In this document: positions 9,442-20,200 of the stretch, in pieces
How the letters are laid out: every line of letters begins with the position of its first letter
How positions within the stretch are numbered: position 1 is the first letter of the stretch
Assembly (NCBI RefSeq): GCF_007004135.1
Contig: NZ_VJMG01000005.1
Location: 1 to 64,000, forward strand
Length of the DNA: 64,000 nucleotides
Reading direction: 5' to 3'
From: Affinirhizobium straminoryzae
GTDB taxonomy: Bacteria; Pseudomonadota; Alphaproteobacteria; Rhizobiales; Rhizobiaceae
Program-made: the position numbers and the translations under genes
The notes under the pieces: model-generated
Told to the model about the DNA's origin: nothing
What the model saw: the letters and a program-made list of their open reading frames with translations, nothing else
Databases searched by the model: none

Positions 9442-10311
9442 TCAGGCGCGATCTTCATCGGGCTGCGTGGTGACGGTGTAGAACACCCAGGACACCAGCA
9501 GGACGATCAGGAAGTAGATGATGGACATGGCCGAGGCCGGGCCGAGGTCGAACTGGCCGACGGCCATCTTGACGAGGTCGATGGACAGGAAGGTCGTGAC
9601 GCTGCCCGGACCGCCGCCGGTGACGACGAAGGGTTCGGTATAGATCATGAAGGAGTCCATGAAGCGCAACAGGATGGCAATCTGCAGCACGCGATTGAGC
9701 TTGGGCAGCTGGATGAAGCGGAAGACGCTCCAGCGCGAGGCGCCGTCGATCTTGGCGGCCTGATAATAGGCATCCGGGATCGACATCAGGCCCGCATAGC
9801 AGAGCAGCACGACAAGGCTCGTCCAGTGCCAGACATCCATCAGCACGATGGTGAACCAGGCATCCAGCGTGTCGCGGCCGTAATTGTAGTCGAAGCCCAG
9901 CCAGGTCACGACAGAGCCGAACAGGCCGACATCGGTGCGGGCAAACAGCTGCCAGATGGTGCCGACCACGTTCCACGGAATAAGCAGCGGCAACGACATC
10001 AGCACGAGGCAGACGGGAACGCCGATGCCGCGCTTGGGCATGTTGAGCGCAATCACGATACCGAGCGGGATCTCGATGGCCAGCACGATGGCCGAAAACA
10101 GCAGGTTGCGCGCCATGGATTCCCAGAAGCGGTCCGAAGCGAGCACCTGCTGGAACCATTCCGTTCCGGCCCAGAAGAACTCGTTGTTGCCGAAGGTATC
10201 CTGGACCGAATAGTTGACGACCGTCATCAGGGGGATGACGGCAGAGAAGGCCACCAGCAGAAGCACCGGCAGCACGAAGAACCACGCCTTGTTGTTCCAG
10301 GTCTTGTCCAT
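9442..10311 (-). CDS. glpP: ABC transporter permease, GlpP-like
   Basis: 289-residue inner-membrane permease of the MalF/UgpA type. The EAA loop reads PDAYYQAAKIDGAS followed by FRFIQLPKL. ATG at 10311 immediately follows the stop of the upstream ATPase gene (10314-10316) and has CGGAG upstream; a start 27 nt earlier would overlap that gene. It pairs with the GlpQ-like permease. No large periplasmic insertion is present, as expected for non-maltose members of the family. Confidence 0.85.
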   Translation of the reverse strand: MDKTWNNKAWFFVLPVLLLVAFSAVIPLMTVVNYSVQDTFGNNEFFWAGTEWFQQVLASDRFWESMARNLLFSAIVLAIEIPLGIVIALNMPKRGIGVPVCLVLMSLPLLIPWNVVGTIWQLFARTDVGLFGSVVTWLGFDYNYGRDTLDAWFTIVLMDVWHWTSLVVLLCYAGLMSIPDAYYQAAKIDGASRWSVFRFIQLPKLNRVLQIAILLRFMDSFMIYTEPFVVTGGGPGSVTTFLSIDLVKMAVGQFDLGPASAMSIIYFLIVLLVSWVFYTVTTQPDEDRA

Positions 10312-10313
10312 CG

Positions 10314-11384
<1,071 letters not shown>

Positions 11385-11396
11385 GTCCCGTCTCCT

Positions 11397-12479
11397 TTAC
11401 GCAGCCTTGGCGGTCCGGTGTTCCACGGCATGGCCGTCTGCACCGAAGATCAGCAGGTTCCTCAGGTCGAAGCCGAGCCGGATCACCTGCTCGGGATCGT
11501 ATTCCAGCACGCCGGCGGCAAGGATGACCCAGCGGGCATCGGCAAAGGCCACGTGGATGAAGCTTTCCGAGCCGGTAATCTCGGTCACGTCGACCCTGGC
11601 ATCCAGCGCCACCAGGGCCGCCCCCTCTGGTTCGACGACGAGGTGATGCGGCTGCAGCGCGATCGTGTAGGCGCCGTCCGGCAGATGGGCGAGCGTGTCA
11701 GGTACCGGCACCGAAAGCAGCCCGCCATGGGCGAAGAGATCACCGGTCTTGTGCACGCTCAGCGTATTCAGGGGCGGATCGGCAAAGGTTCTGGCGCTTG
11801 TCAGATTGACCGGGTGGCGGAAGACCTCGATCGTGCGGCCGAACTGCGCGATCCGCCCTTCATGCATCACCGCCGTGTTGCCGCCCAGAAGCAGGGCCTC
11901 CTGCGGCTCGGTGGTGGCATAGACGAAGATCGCCCCGGTCTCGGCAAAGATCTTCGGCAGTTCCTCGCGCAGTTCCTCGCGCAGCTTGTAATCAAGATTG
12001 GCGAGCGGCTCGTCGAGCAGCACCAGCCTTGCCTGCTTGACCATGGCCCGGGCAAGCGCCGTTCGCTGCTGCTGGCCGCCGGACAGGCTGAGAGGGGTAC
12101 GGTCGAGATAGGGCGTCAGCCGCATCAGCTCGGCGGCCCGCTTCACGTCCCGATCGATCGTTGCCCTGTCGACACCCTTCACCCGCAGCGGTGAGGCGAT
12201 GTTCTCATAGACCGTCAGAGACGGGTAGTTGATGAATTGCTGATAGACCATCGCCACGTTGCGCCGCTGAACCGGCACGCCCGTGACATCCTGGCCATCC
12301 ACGTGGATCGTTCCGGCCGTCGGCACATCCAGTCCCGCCATCAGGCGCATCAGCGATGTCTTTCCTGCCAGCGTCGGCCCGAGCAGGACGTTCAGCGATC
12401 CGCTTTCGAGCGTCAGCGAAACATCGGTGATGTGTCTGGACACACCCACGGACTTGGAAACATTCCGCAGTTCAAGCAT
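11397..12479 (-). CDS. glpS: ABC transporter ATPase, GlpS-like, atypical Walker A and H-loop
   Basis: 360-residue MalK-type ATPase. The signature LSGGQ is intact (132-136) and Walker B LVLLDE (152-157) keeps the catalytic Glu, but Walker A reads GPTLAGKT (34-41) and the switch position is Thr190 (YATTEP) where MalK-type proteins have His. It is probably the partner of the GlpT-like ATPase in a heterodimer. ATG at 12479 follows GGGAGGAGG; 13 extra codons upstream are possible but have no ribosome-binding site. It is the first transporter gene of the operon, 83 bp downstream of the thiamine-diphosphate enzyme gene. Confidence 0.85.
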   Translation of the reverse strand: MLELRNVSKSVGVSRHITDVSLTLESGSLNVLLGPTLAGKTSLMRLMAGLDVPTAGTIHVDGQDVTGVPVQRRNVAMVYQQFINYPSLTVYENIASPLRVKGVDRATIDRDVKRAAELMRLTPYLDRTPLSLSGGQQQRTALARAMVKQARLVLLDEPLANLDYKLREELREELPKIFAETGAIFVYATTEPQEALLLGGNTAVMHEGRIAQFGRTIEVFRHPVNLTSARTFADPPLNTLSVHKTGDLFAHGGLLSVPVPDTLAHLPDGAYTIALQPHHLVVEPEGAALVALDARVDVTEITGSESFIHVAFADARWVILAAGVLEYDPEQVIRLGFDLRNLLIFGADGHAVEHRTAKAA

Positions 12480-12562
12480 GCCATCCTCCTCCCAAAGGTG
12501 CCGGCGAACCGGCGGCAAGCGAATCTGGCCCCTCCTCCTCCCGAAGGAGCCAGAGCCCTACG

Positions 12563-14332
12563 TTAGAGATCTGGCGAAATCTTCCAATCCCTTAATTTGT
12601 AAACCGTGCCCGGACGCGGACGAATTTCGCCGCCCTCCTTCATCCGCCGCTTGAAGCTGTGGATCGGCGTGGCAAGGTCGTTGATGCGGAATTCCACCAC
12701 CGAGGGACCGTCATGGGCAAAGGCACGGTCGAGCGCGGGCTCGATCTCGTCGGGCGTCTCGACGGCAATGCCGAGCAGGCCGAGGCCGGCACTGGCCGCG
12801 GCAAAGCTCGGTCTTGCGCTCTGCGTTTCCAGAAGCGCCGACTGGACATTGCCGAAATAGAGCTGCTGCCAGAGCTGGATCCAGCCGAGACGGCCATTGT
12901 TGAGGACGATGTTGACGACACGCTGGTTCTGCTGCAGCTGCGTGGCAAGCTCGCCGATCGTGTAGGAGAAGGCCCCGTCGCCCGACACCGTCACCACCCG
13001 TGCATCGGGCCGCGTGGCGGCGGCCCCGATCGCGCCGGGAACGGAGTAGCCGAGCCCCCCCTGCCCGCGGGCATAGAGAAACTGGCGGCCGGGCTTGCGG
13101 GCGGGAATATAGCCGCCGATCCAGCCGGCCGAGAAGCTGGCATCGGAGACGACGATATCGTCCTCCTCCAGCCGCTTCGCGACCGCCGCCATGATGCGCG
13201 GCGGCGAAAGCGGGATTTCCTCGGACTCGATCTCCGCCTGTTTCGCCCGTTCGCCCGCGGCCTTCACCTCGGTGATGCGCGCCCGCCAGTCGGCATTCTC
13301 GTTTGGTCTCAGGCCCGCAGCCAGAAGCTTCACCGTCTCGCGAATGTCGCCATAGAGCGAGACCGTCGGGCGGAAGGTGCGACCATGTTCCAGCGGATCG
13401 GCGTCGATTACGATCGTCGCCTGCTCGGGAAGCGGCAGGGTCCAGTTCATCGCGGTGTTCTGGCTGGCCTTGGAACCGCACCAGATGACAAGATCGGCCT
13501 CCTTGATCAGTTCGATGGCAGCCCAGGAGCCCAGCGGATTGAGGATGCCGGCGGCATAATCACGCGTCTCCGGCACCGAGCCCTTGCCGGAGAGCGAGGT
13601 GACGACCACCCCGTTCAGCCGGTCGGCAAGTGCGGTCACGTCCGGGGCCGCATCCGAACCGTGCACGCCGCCGCCACACACGAGCGCCGGCCGCTTGGCC
13701 CTGGCGATGAGATCGAGCGCCTTCGACACCTCGGAAGCGACCGGCACCGAGCGCAGATAGGGAATGTGGATCGAGCGGTCGTCCACCAGCGGCTTCAGCA
13801 GGTTCTCGTCCCATTCGGCATCGAAGACATCGTGCGGAATGATGACGGCGACCGGCCCCGGCCGGGGCGCGACCGCCGTACGGAAGGCGGTGCGCAGGAT
13901 CTCCGGCAACGCGGTCACCGAGGGCACCAGCCAGGCATTCTTGGAGATGGACTGGAAGAATTTCAGCTGGTCGAAGCCCTGGCTCGCAATGCCCTTTTCC
14001 TTCAGCGTCAGCCAGTCGAGCGGCAGTTCGCCGATGATGCCGACCATCGGGATCGAGGCATTGAGGGCTTCCAGAAAGCCGGCGGAGAGCAGGTTGGCGC
14101 CGGGACCGACGGTTACGTCGCAGACCCCCGGCTTTCCCGTCAGCCGGGCATAGGCATCCGCCGCATAGGCGGCATTGCGCTCGTCGCGCATCAGCACGTG
14201 GCGGATCCGGTCCGTGCGCCGCGAGATTCCGTCATGGAGAGCGGTGGTCTGGCCGCCGGGCATGCCGAACACAAGTTCGACCCCGGACTGCGCCAGCATT
14301 TCAGAAATGAGATCGCCGATATGCGCCATCAT
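12563..14332 (-). CDS. Thiamine-diphosphate-dependent enzyme, acetolactate synthase-like family
   Basis: 589 residues with the three-domain layout of acetolactate synthase/glyoxylate carboligase/benzoylformate decarboxylase proteins. The pyrimidine-domain catalytic Glu is Glu51 (RDERNAAYAADAYAR), followed by TGKPGVCDVTVGPGAN; the diphosphate site runs from GDGAF (451) to NN (478-479). It is not obviously the biosynthetic enzyme: no small subunit gene is nearby, and it sits between a sugar kinase and a polyol importer. A C-C lyase or ligase acting on a sugar or keto-acid intermediate is the natural guess, but the substrate cannot be read from sequence. The start is uncertain: tandem ATGs at 14332 and 14329, and an in-frame TTG at 14341, all with weak ribosome-binding sites. 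Confidence 0.8.
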   Translation of the reverse strand: MMAHIGDLISEMLAQSGVELVFGMPGGQTTALHDGISRRTDRIRHVLMRDERNAAYAADAYARLTGKPGVCDVTVGPGANLLSAGFLEALNASIPMVGIIGELPLDWLTLKEKGIASQGFDQLKFFQSISKNAWLVPSVTALPEILRTAFRTAVAPRPGPVAVIIPHDVFDAEWDENLLKPLVDDRSIHIPYLRSVPVASEVSKALDLIARAKRPALVCGGGVHGSDAAPDVTALADRLNGVVVTSLSGKGSVPETRDYAAGILNPLGSWAAIELIKEADLVIWCGSKASQNTAMNWTLPLPEQATIVIDADPLEHGRTFRPTVSLYGDIRETVKLLAAGLRPNENADWRARITEVKAAGERAKQAEIESEEIPLSPPRIMAAVAKRLEEDDIVVSDASFSAGWIGGYIPARKPGRQFLYARGQGGLGYSVPGAIGAAATRPDARVVTVSGDGAFSYTIGELATQLQQNQRVVNIVLNNGRLGWIQLWQQLYFGNVQSALLETQSARPSFAAASAGLGLLGIAVETPDEIEPALDRAFAHDGPSVVEFRINDLATPIHSFKRRMKEGGEIRPRPGTVYKLRDWKISPDL

Positions 14333-14374
14333 GGTGTCCAATCGTCATGGGAAGATCAGGTTGCGCGGCCCGCG

Positions 14375-15877
14375 TCAGTGAAGGGCCGCCAGGTTTTCGA
14401 CCACGGACTTGTAGGCCGTGAGTTTGCGAGCCATGGCCCGGTTGCGCTCCAGGCGCGGCTCGTAATGGCGGGACACGCGCACCATGCGCCGCGCCGCTTC
14501 GCCAAGATCCGGGTGATGCCCAAGCGCCACGGCAGCACAGATGGCGCCGGCCTTGGCGCCGAATTCGCTGCCGTCGGCCACCTCCACCCGCATGTCCAGC
14601 GCATCGGCGAACATCTGGCACCATTGCGCGGATTTCGAAGCGCCGCCCGCCATGCGGGCCACCGTCGGCCGGCGGTTGGCCTCCGGCGGCAGCAGGCGGT
14701 CGATATCGGCCTTGTGGGCGAAGACCACACCCTCGAAGGCGGCGCGCAGCACGTCGCCCAGCGTGTGGCGGGCGCAAAGCCCGAGGATACCGCCCGGCAC
14801 ATGCGAGGGGCCGCCATAGAGAAAGGGCAAAAACAGGATGTCGTTGTCCCGGTCCAGCGCTTCCGCCACCAGCCGGTTGCCCACCTCGTAGATGGAGGAA
14901 CCCATGGCCCTGGCCCGGGCGCCCTCGGCTTCCAGCAGCGTGGAGAAGATCCACTCGACATTGCTGGCCGAGGTGGCCGCCCCTTCGGTTGCGATGAAGC
15001 GGTTGCCGATCGGAAACGAAGACTGGATGAAGGGCGGTGGCGCCGTCAGCGGCTCGTCGAGGATGATCGAATTGATGCTGAAGGTGCCGGCGACCACCGA
15101 AATGGAGTTCGGATCGGTCACGCCCGAGGCAAGCGCCGAGCCCGTGACATCCACCACGCCGCGGATGACGGGCGTGCCGGCCTTCAGGCCCGTTGCCTCT
15201 GCCGCCTGCTCCGTTACATAGCCGGCGACCGCGACGGAAGGTCCGACCTCCGGCAGCTTTGCCAGCCAGCGCGACACCCCGCCGACATGGAGCGCCTGAT
15301 CCGCATAGCGATGGTTGACGAGGTCGAAGATGCCGGCAATGCCGCCATCGGTGGGGTCGGTCGACACCTTGCCCGTCAGCCGCGCCCGGATGAAATCCTT
15401 GCAGAACAGCACCGTGTGCGTGCGGTCGAACAGATCCGGCTCATTGTCGTCGAACCAGCGCAGCAGCGGAATGGCGTGCGTGGCAAACATGCGCGCCCCG
15501 ATCAGCCGGTCGATCTCGGCCACCTCCCCCGTCAGGCGCAGGGCCTCGATCAGGTCCAGCGTGCGGGTATCCGTCGAGACAAGCCCCGGCCGCACCGGAT
15601 TGAGATCGCGATCGACGAAATAGGCCCCTGCCCCGTAGCCCGACGGCGTGACGCCGGCAATATCCTCCGGCGGCGTGCCGGTGATCTCGAGCAGTTCGCG
15701 GATGGCGGTGCAGGCGGCTATCCACATCGCGTCCGGATCCCGTTCGGTAAAGCCCGGGCGGGGAAACTGCATCCGGTTGGGGCTGCTGCGGCAGGCCAGT
15801 TCATTGCCGCTGAGGTCGAACAGTGCCGCTTTGGTCATAGTTCCACCGGCGTCGATGCCGATGAGGCGCTCGCGCAT
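14375..15877 (-). CDS. FGGY-family carbohydrate kinase
   Basis: 500-residue sugar/polyol kinase of the hexokinase-like ATPase fold. The N-terminal phosphate-binding segment IGIDAGGTMTKAA starts at residue 6, and the C-terminal FGGY signature region contains MAGGASKSAQWCQMFADAL. It differs from glycerol kinase (which has DQGTTSSR at this place) and looks more like erythritol or L-xylulose kinase-type FGGY proteins. It is the first gene of the leftward operon that continues into the thiamine-diphosphate enzyme and the importer, so it should phosphorylate the imported substrate. ATG at 15877 has GGGAGGAG upstream; 32 extra in-frame codons before it are non-coding. Confidence 0.85.
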   Translation of the reverse strand: MRERLIGIDAGGTMTKAALFDLSGNELACRSSPNRMQFPRPGFTERDPDAMWIAACTAIRELLEITGTPPEDIAGVTPSGYGAGAYFVDRDLNPVRPGLVSTDTRTLDLIEALRLTGEVAEIDRLIGARMFATHAIPLLRWFDDNEPDLFDRTHTVLFCKDFIRARLTGKVSTDPTDGGIAGIFDLVNHRYADQALHVGGVSRWLAKLPEVGPSVAVAGYVTEQAAEATGLKAGTPVIRGVVDVTGSALASGVTDPNSISVVAGTFSINSIILDEPLTAPPPFIQSSFPIGNRFIATEGAATSASNVEWIFSTLLEAEGARARAMGSSIYEVGNRLVAEALDRDNDILFLPFLYGGPSHVPGGILGLCARHTLGDVLRAAFEGVVFAHKADIDRLLPPEANRRPTVARMAGGASKSAQWCQMFADALDMRVEVADGSEFGAKAGAICAAVALGHHPDLGEAARRMVRVSRHYEPRLERNRAMARKLTAYKSVVENLAALH

Positions 15878-16092
15878 GGCATTCTCCTCCCATGTTCCGG
15901 AGTGGCTCCTCTCCGCCCCGGTCGTCCCTCTGATGACGAAATTTGTTTCCGTCAGATCCCTTGCTTGAGGCAAGGTTGTTATAATAAGTTGAGGCTAGGC
16001 GAGTTGATCTGAGCTGTCAATACGTCTCGCATCACTTGTTGAAGGAGGTCGACAGGCGGTGCTGCAACGGGAATGCCAGAGGGAGGATGAGC
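15878..16092. promoter_or_regulatory. Divergent control region of the polyol cluster
   Basis: 215 bp between the leftward kinase operon and the rightward glpD-like gene. Reading leftward there is TTGACA (16020-16015), 17 bp, then TAGCCT (15997-15992), a reasonable sigma-70 promoter. An inverted repeat CCTTGC-N5-GCAAGG (15959-15975) and the AT-rich segment around 15976-15990 lie just downstream of it, a good position for a repressor such as the GntR protein encoded at 17825. The binding assignment is inference. Confidence 0.4.
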
Positions 16093-17802
16093 ATGAGAAC
16101 ACGGGCGCAAGCGCTGGACGCACTGGAACGGGGAGAGAGCGGCGACATCCTGATCATCGGCGGCGGTATCAACGGGGTCGGCGTGTTTCGCGATCTCGCC
16201 GCGCAGGGGGTCGGGGCAACGCTTGTCGAGATGGGAGATTTCTGCAGCGGCACGTCGGCCGCCCCCTCGCGTCTCATCCATGGCGGCCTGCGCTATCTGG
16301 AGCAGGGCGAGTTCAAGCTGGTGCGGGAATCGGTGGAGGAGCGCGACCGGCTGCTGAAGAACGCGCCGCATCAGGTGCGGCCGATCCGCGTATGGGTGCC
16401 GGCCCTGTCCTGGGCGGGTGGCACGCTGCAGGCGGCCTTGCGCTTCCTGCGGCTGATGAAGGATCCCGGCCCCAAGGGCGCGCTGATCCTGAAGCTTGGC
16501 CTTACCATCTTCGACGGCTTCAGCATCCGCGATCGCTCGATGCCGCGCCACAGGCTGGTGCCAAGACGCCAGGCGTTTGCCAAAGTGCGCGGACTGGCAA
16601 ACGAGATCCGCATCGTCGCGGAATATTTCGACGCCCGCATCGACAGCCCGGAGCGGCTGACGCTTGAACTGGTGGACGATGCCGAGGCCGCCTGCCCGGA
16701 AAGCCTTGCCATTCCCTATCTGAAGCTCGTCGGTGTCGAGGGCGATACCGCACTTCTTCAGGATGTGCTGTCAGGCCGCATCATTCGCAAGCGCTGCCGC
16801 TTCATCATCAACTGCGCTGGCGCCTGGATTGACCATGTCGACCGGGATCTCGGCATCGGCGAAGGGCTGGTGGGCGGCACGCGCGGCTCGCATCTCGTAC
16901 TGAAGCGACCCGATCTCGCCGCTGATCTCGGTGATGTCATGCTGTATTTCGAGACACCCGATTTCCGCGCCTGCCTGATCTACCGACTCGATGCCGATCA
17001 CGTGCTGCTCGGCACCACCGACATTCGCACCGAACATGCCGGCGACAAGGAAACCTCCGAGGCGGAGATCGACTATCTGTTCGATGTGATCAGGACCGTG
17101 CTGCCCAAAGCCCGCCCCCGGCGGGAGGACATCGCCTTTGCCTATTCGGGCGTGCGCCCCCTGCCCCGCCAGGCCGCAGGCGCGGCTGGTTCGATCAGCC
17201 GCGACCACACGTTTCGCACCTTCGAGCCGACGGGCACGCGCACGGTGCCAGTGCTGACGCTGATCGGCGGCAAGTGGACCACCTACCGGGCCTGCGCCGA
17301 ACAGATCGTCGATCTCGTCCTGCCACGGCTTGGGCAAGACCGGAGGGTGACGACGGCCGACCTGCCGATCGGCGGCGGAACGCGCTTTCCGCGCGATCCC
17401 GCCGGTCTTTCGGCACTCGCCACGGAACTGATGCGGACAGGCGCGCTTGGTGCCGGGCGGGCCGAAAGACTGCTGAAGCGCTACGGCACGCGGGCGGCCC
17501 GCATGGCGGCCAGCCTGCGTGGCGAAACCCCGCTCCGTTCGGCCGCTTGCTATTCGCGGGAAGAGATCCTATGGATCGCGCAGAACGAGCGCGTCACCCG
17601 TCTCGACGACATGATCCTCCGGCGAACCCTTATGGCCTTCGAGGGCGTGGCCAGTGAAGCCTGCCTCATGGAGCTGGCGGATCTTCTGGCCCCCGCCCTG
17701 TCCTGGTCGCCGGAGCGATGCCAGGCCGAGGTGGACGCAACGCGCCTGCTGCTGGAAAACCGGCATCGCGCCCGTCGGCAGGTCAGCCTGGAGGACGCCT
17801 GA
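16093..17802 (+). CDS. glpD: FAD-dependent glycerol-3-phosphate dehydrogenase-like protein
   Basis: 569-residue GlpD/GlpA/EryB-family flavoprotein that oxidises a polyol phosphate at the membrane and passes electrons to quinone. The FAD-binding glycine motif IIGGGINGVG is at 21-30, followed by SRLIHGGLRYL, the GTTDI segment and SGVRPL; a C-terminal GlpD-type domain extends to the end. It is longer than E. coli GlpD (501 residues). ATG at 16093 fits AGGGAGG upstream better than ATG at 16087. It is divergent from the FGGY kinase operon and followed 22 bp later by a GntR regulator. With GlpK elsewhere it would be an ordinary glycerol enzyme; with this kinase an erythritol- or threitol-phosphate-type substrate is also possible. 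Confidence 0.82.
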   Translation: MRTRAQALDALERGESGDILIIGGGINGVGVFRDLAAQGVGATLVEMGDFCSGTSAAPSRLIHGGLRYLEQGEFKLVRESVEERDRLLKNAPHQVRPIRVWVPALSWAGGTLQAALRFLRLMKDPGPKGALILKLGLTIFDGFSIRDRSMPRHRLVPRRQAFAKVRGLANEIRIVAEYFDARIDSPERLTLELVDDAEAACPESLAIPYLKLVGVEGDTALLQDVLSGRIIRKRCRFIINCAGAWIDHVDRDLGIGEGLVGGTRGSHLVLKRPDLAADLGDVMLYFETPDFRACLIYRLDADHVLLGTTDIRTEHAGDKETSEAEIDYLFDVIRTVLPKARPRREDIAFAYSGVRPLPRQAAGAAGSISRDHTFRTFEPTGTRTVPVLTLIGGKWTTYRACAEQIVDLVLPRLGQDRRVTTADLPIGGGTRFPRDPAGLSALATELMRTGALGAGRAERLLKRYGTRAARMAASLRGETPLRSAACYSREEILWIAQNERVTRLDDMILRRTLMAFEGVASEACLMELADLLAPALSWSPERCQAEVDATRLLLENRHRARRQVSLEDA

Positions 17803-17824
17803 TCGCCAAACAAGGGGTACGCCC

Positions 17825-18595
17825 GTGTCCGACCCGTCCGTCGAAGATCCCGTCGTTCACGACCGCGCCCCCAAAGTACCGCTCTGGCTGCAGCTGAAGA
17901 CCGCCATTGCCGACATGATCGTCAAGGGCGGCATGCGCCCGGACGACAAGCTGCCGAGCGAAACGGAACTCTGCAACCAGTTCGGCGTCTCGCGCATCGT
18001 GGTGCGCCAGGCGATGAGCCGTCTGGTGACGGAAGGGCTGGTCTATCGCCACCAGGGCCGGGGCGCCTTTGTGGCCCAACAGAGCGAGGACAGCGATTTC
18101 GTCGGTCGCATTATCGGCTTTTCCGGCGATATCGAGCTGCGCAACCATACCGTCAGCCGTTTCATCCTGACGGCCGACATCCGCGACCCCGATCCCCGGG
18201 CCGCCAAGGCGCTGGGCCTTGGCCCCGGCGAGCGGGTCGTCTTCCTGAGGCGTACGATGAGCGTCGATGGCGTGCCGCGCATTCTGGTGGAAAGCTCGCT
18301 GGTGGAAAGCCGCGTGCCCGGCCTGCTGCATCATCCGCTGGAAAACCGCTCGCTCTATGCGATGCTGCTCGAACATTATGGCATCCAGTTCGAGGGCGCC
18401 GAACGCTGGATCGAGGCAGCCAGCGCCAGCAAGGAAGAAGCGGAACACCTGAAGATCAGCAAGGGAACGCCACTCATCAAGATCGAGTCGCGCTCCAGCG
18501 ATCGTACCGGTCGCCATATCGAATATTTCTCCGCCCTCTACCGCACGGACAGCGCCCGCCTGCACTTCACCATCCGGCCGGAACAGGGGCGCTGA
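17825..18595 (+). CDS. GntR-family regulator with UTRA domain (HutC subfamily)
   Basis: 256 residues. The N-terminal winged HTH (about 15-80) shows PLWLQLKTAIADMI, LPSETELCNQFGVSRI and VTEGLVYRHQGRGAFV, typical of GntR. The C-terminal half is a UTRA ligand-binding fold. Translation probably starts at GTG 17825 (AAGGGG upstream); the frame is open further into glpD but in a non-native sense. Co-transcribed with the glpD-like gene. Glycerol operons are usually controlled by DeoR-type GlpR, so a UTRA regulator binding a sugar phosphate points to another inducer. Probable repressor of both divergent arms of the cluster. Confidence 0.85.
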   Translation: MSDPSVEDPVVHDRAPKVPLWLQLKTAIADMIVKGGMRPDDKLPSETELCNQFGVSRIVVRQAMSRLVTEGLVYRHQGRGAFVAQQSEDSDFVGRIIGFSGDIELRNHTVSRFILTADIRDPDPRAAKALGLGPGERVVFLRRTMSVDGVPRILVESSLVESRVPGLLHHPLENRSLYAMLLEHYGIQFEGAERWIEAASASKEEAEHLKISKGTPLIKIESRSSDRTGRHIEYFSALYRTDSARLHFTIRPEQGR

Positions 18596-18661
18596 AAAGC
18601 AATTGGCGGGTTTGCGCGGAGGACGCCGATCTGCCGGCACCGCCCGCAAGACACACGAGGA

Positions 18662-20200
18662 TCAGCCGAAGGCGATATCGCCGATGACGCGCACGCGCAC
18701 GCGCCGCGCGCCGCCCGGCAGATAGGCGATCGGGATATCCTCGATCTCCAGCGTTTTCAGGCTGTCCACCGCCGCACCGGAGGCAACCGCGGCATTGCGG
18801 GCGCCGGTTTCGGCCGCCGCCAGCGCCGCGTCGCGGCTCATGCCGGAAAACACCTGATCGACCTCGCCCGAGACCTGCGCCATGGCAGCGCCCAGTGCGT
18901 TGGCGACGCCGGCATTCTCCACCCGCACCACTTCCGAGGCACCCGGCACCTTGTCCGGGATCAGGAAGGCGCCGCCGCCGACGGCGATCAGCGGAACATC
19001 CTCGGCAGAGGTCTTCATCCGATCGAAATTGTCGGCCACCATCTCGCTGATCCTTGCGAGCGTCGCCCGCACGAGACCCGCGTCGAGCCCTTTCACCCGG
19101 TCCCGGTCGCCCATCTCGACAATGCCGGCGGCGACCGCGATATCGGAGGTGGTGAGCGTCGAGCCGCCAAACACCTTTGCTTCGGTGAGGATGCGATAGC
19201 CGACGGAGCGCGGGCCGATCGCGCCGTTTTCCGGGTTGATGATGGTGCCGCCGCCAAGCGCGATCGGCAGCAGATCCGGCATGCGGAACAGCGTGCGCAC
19301 GCCGCCGATATGGACGATGTTGTTCGCCTCGCGCGGGAAGCCGCCGATGAGGCAGCCGATATCGGAGGTGGTGCCGCCGACATCCACCACCATGGCATTC
19401 TCAAGCCCGGTGAGGAAGGCGGCGCCGCGCATGGAATTGGTCGGGCCGGAGGCAAAGCTGTGCACCGGATTGGCCGCCGCGACATCCGCAAGCGCCACCG
19501 TGCCGTCGTTCTGCGTGAGATAGAAGGGGGCGGTCACGCCGATCTCCGACAGCGCATCGGCAAAGGCCTGCACCGTCGTCTTGCCGAGCGATTGCAGCGC
19601 GGCATTCAGGATCGCGACGTTTTCCCGCTCCAGAAGGCCGATGCGCCCGAGCGTGTGGGAAAGCGTGATCTTCGCATCCGGAATGACGGAGCGGACGATT
19701 TCTGCGGCCCGCACCTCGCATTCGGTGGTGAGCGGCGAGAAGGTGGCGGAGATCGCAATCGAGGTGATGCCGGCATCGCGGATGCGCATTGCGGCATCGC
19801 GGATTTCATCCGGGTTCATCGGCACCAGCGGGCTGCCGTCATATTCATGCCCGCCATGCACCATGACGATCATCGGATCGACGGCGTTGTAGAGGTCGCG
19901 CGGCCAGTCGCACATCGGTGGCAGCGAGCGGCCGGTCGGCAGCGCCACGCGGATTGCCGCCACCCGTTCCAGACGGGCGCGCTCCACCACCGCATTGGTG
20001 AAATGCGTGGTGCCGATCATCACCGCATCAACGGCGATACCGGCCGCGGCGGGCGCGTTGATCACATGCGAGAGGGCAGCCTTTACGCCCGAAAGCACGT
20101 CCTGGGTGGTCGGAACCTTGATGGCGGCCAAAATGCGCTCGCCATCGACAAGAACAGCGTCCGTGTTCGTGCCGCCAACGTCAATACCGATGCGTTTCAT
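18662..20200 (-). CDS. Hydantoinase/oxoprolinase-like ATPase (HyuA type), copy 1
   Basis: 512 residues with the N-terminal and central domains of the ATP-dependent hydantoinase/5-oxoprolinase family (acetate-kinase-like ATPase fold). Phosphate motif GIDVGGTNTD at 5-14, MIGTTHFTNA at 61-70, QNDG at 230-233 and the second phosphate motif VVDVGGTTSD at 271-280. It is shorter than HyuA proteins (about 680-700 residues) and no HyuB gene is nearby; its partner is the DUF917 protein encoded immediately upstream, whose stop overlaps this start (ATGA). Last gene of the nine-gene operon. Family members open cyclic amides or carboxylate ketones using ATP; the substrate here is unknown. Confidence 0.85.
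   Translation of the reverse strand: MKRIGIDVGGTNTDAVLVDGERILAAIKVPTTQDVLSGVKAALSHVINAPAAAGIAVDAVMIGTTHFTNAVVERARLERVAAIRVALPTGRSLPPMCDWPRDLYNAVDPMIVMVHGGHEYDGSPLVPMNPDEIRDAAMRIRDAGITSIAISATFSPLTTECEVRAAEIVRSVIPDAKITLSHTLGRIGLLERENVAILNAALQSLGKTTVQAFADALSEIGVTAPFYLTQNDGTVALADVAAANPVHSFASGPTNSMRGAAFLTGLENAMVVDVGGTTSDIGCLIGGFPREANNIVHIGGVRTLFRMPDLLPIALGGGTIINPENGAIGPRSVGYRILTEAKVFGGSTLTTSDIAVAAGIVEMGDRDRVKGLDAGLVRATLARISEMVADNFDRMKTSAEDVPLIAVGGGAFLIPDKVPGASEVVRVENAGVANALGAAMAQVSGEVDQVFSGMSRDAALAAAETGARNAAVASGAAVDSLKTLEIEDIPIAYLPGGARRVRVRVIGDIAFG

Noticed and set aside
14333-14374. Possible thiamine-diphosphate riboswitch ahead of the thiamine-diphosphate enzyme gene
   Set aside because: Only 42 bases separate the two genes and none of the conserved riboswitch blocks is present; the enzyme is a user, not a maker, of the cofactor.
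12659-16012. Very long open frame (1117 codons) on the + strand opposite the thiamine-diphosphate enzyme and FGGY kinase genes
   Set aside because: It is antisense to two genes with intact family motifs; its product is Arg/Gly/His/Asp-rich with no recognisable domain. Long antisense frames are expected in high-G+C DNA with strong third-position bias.
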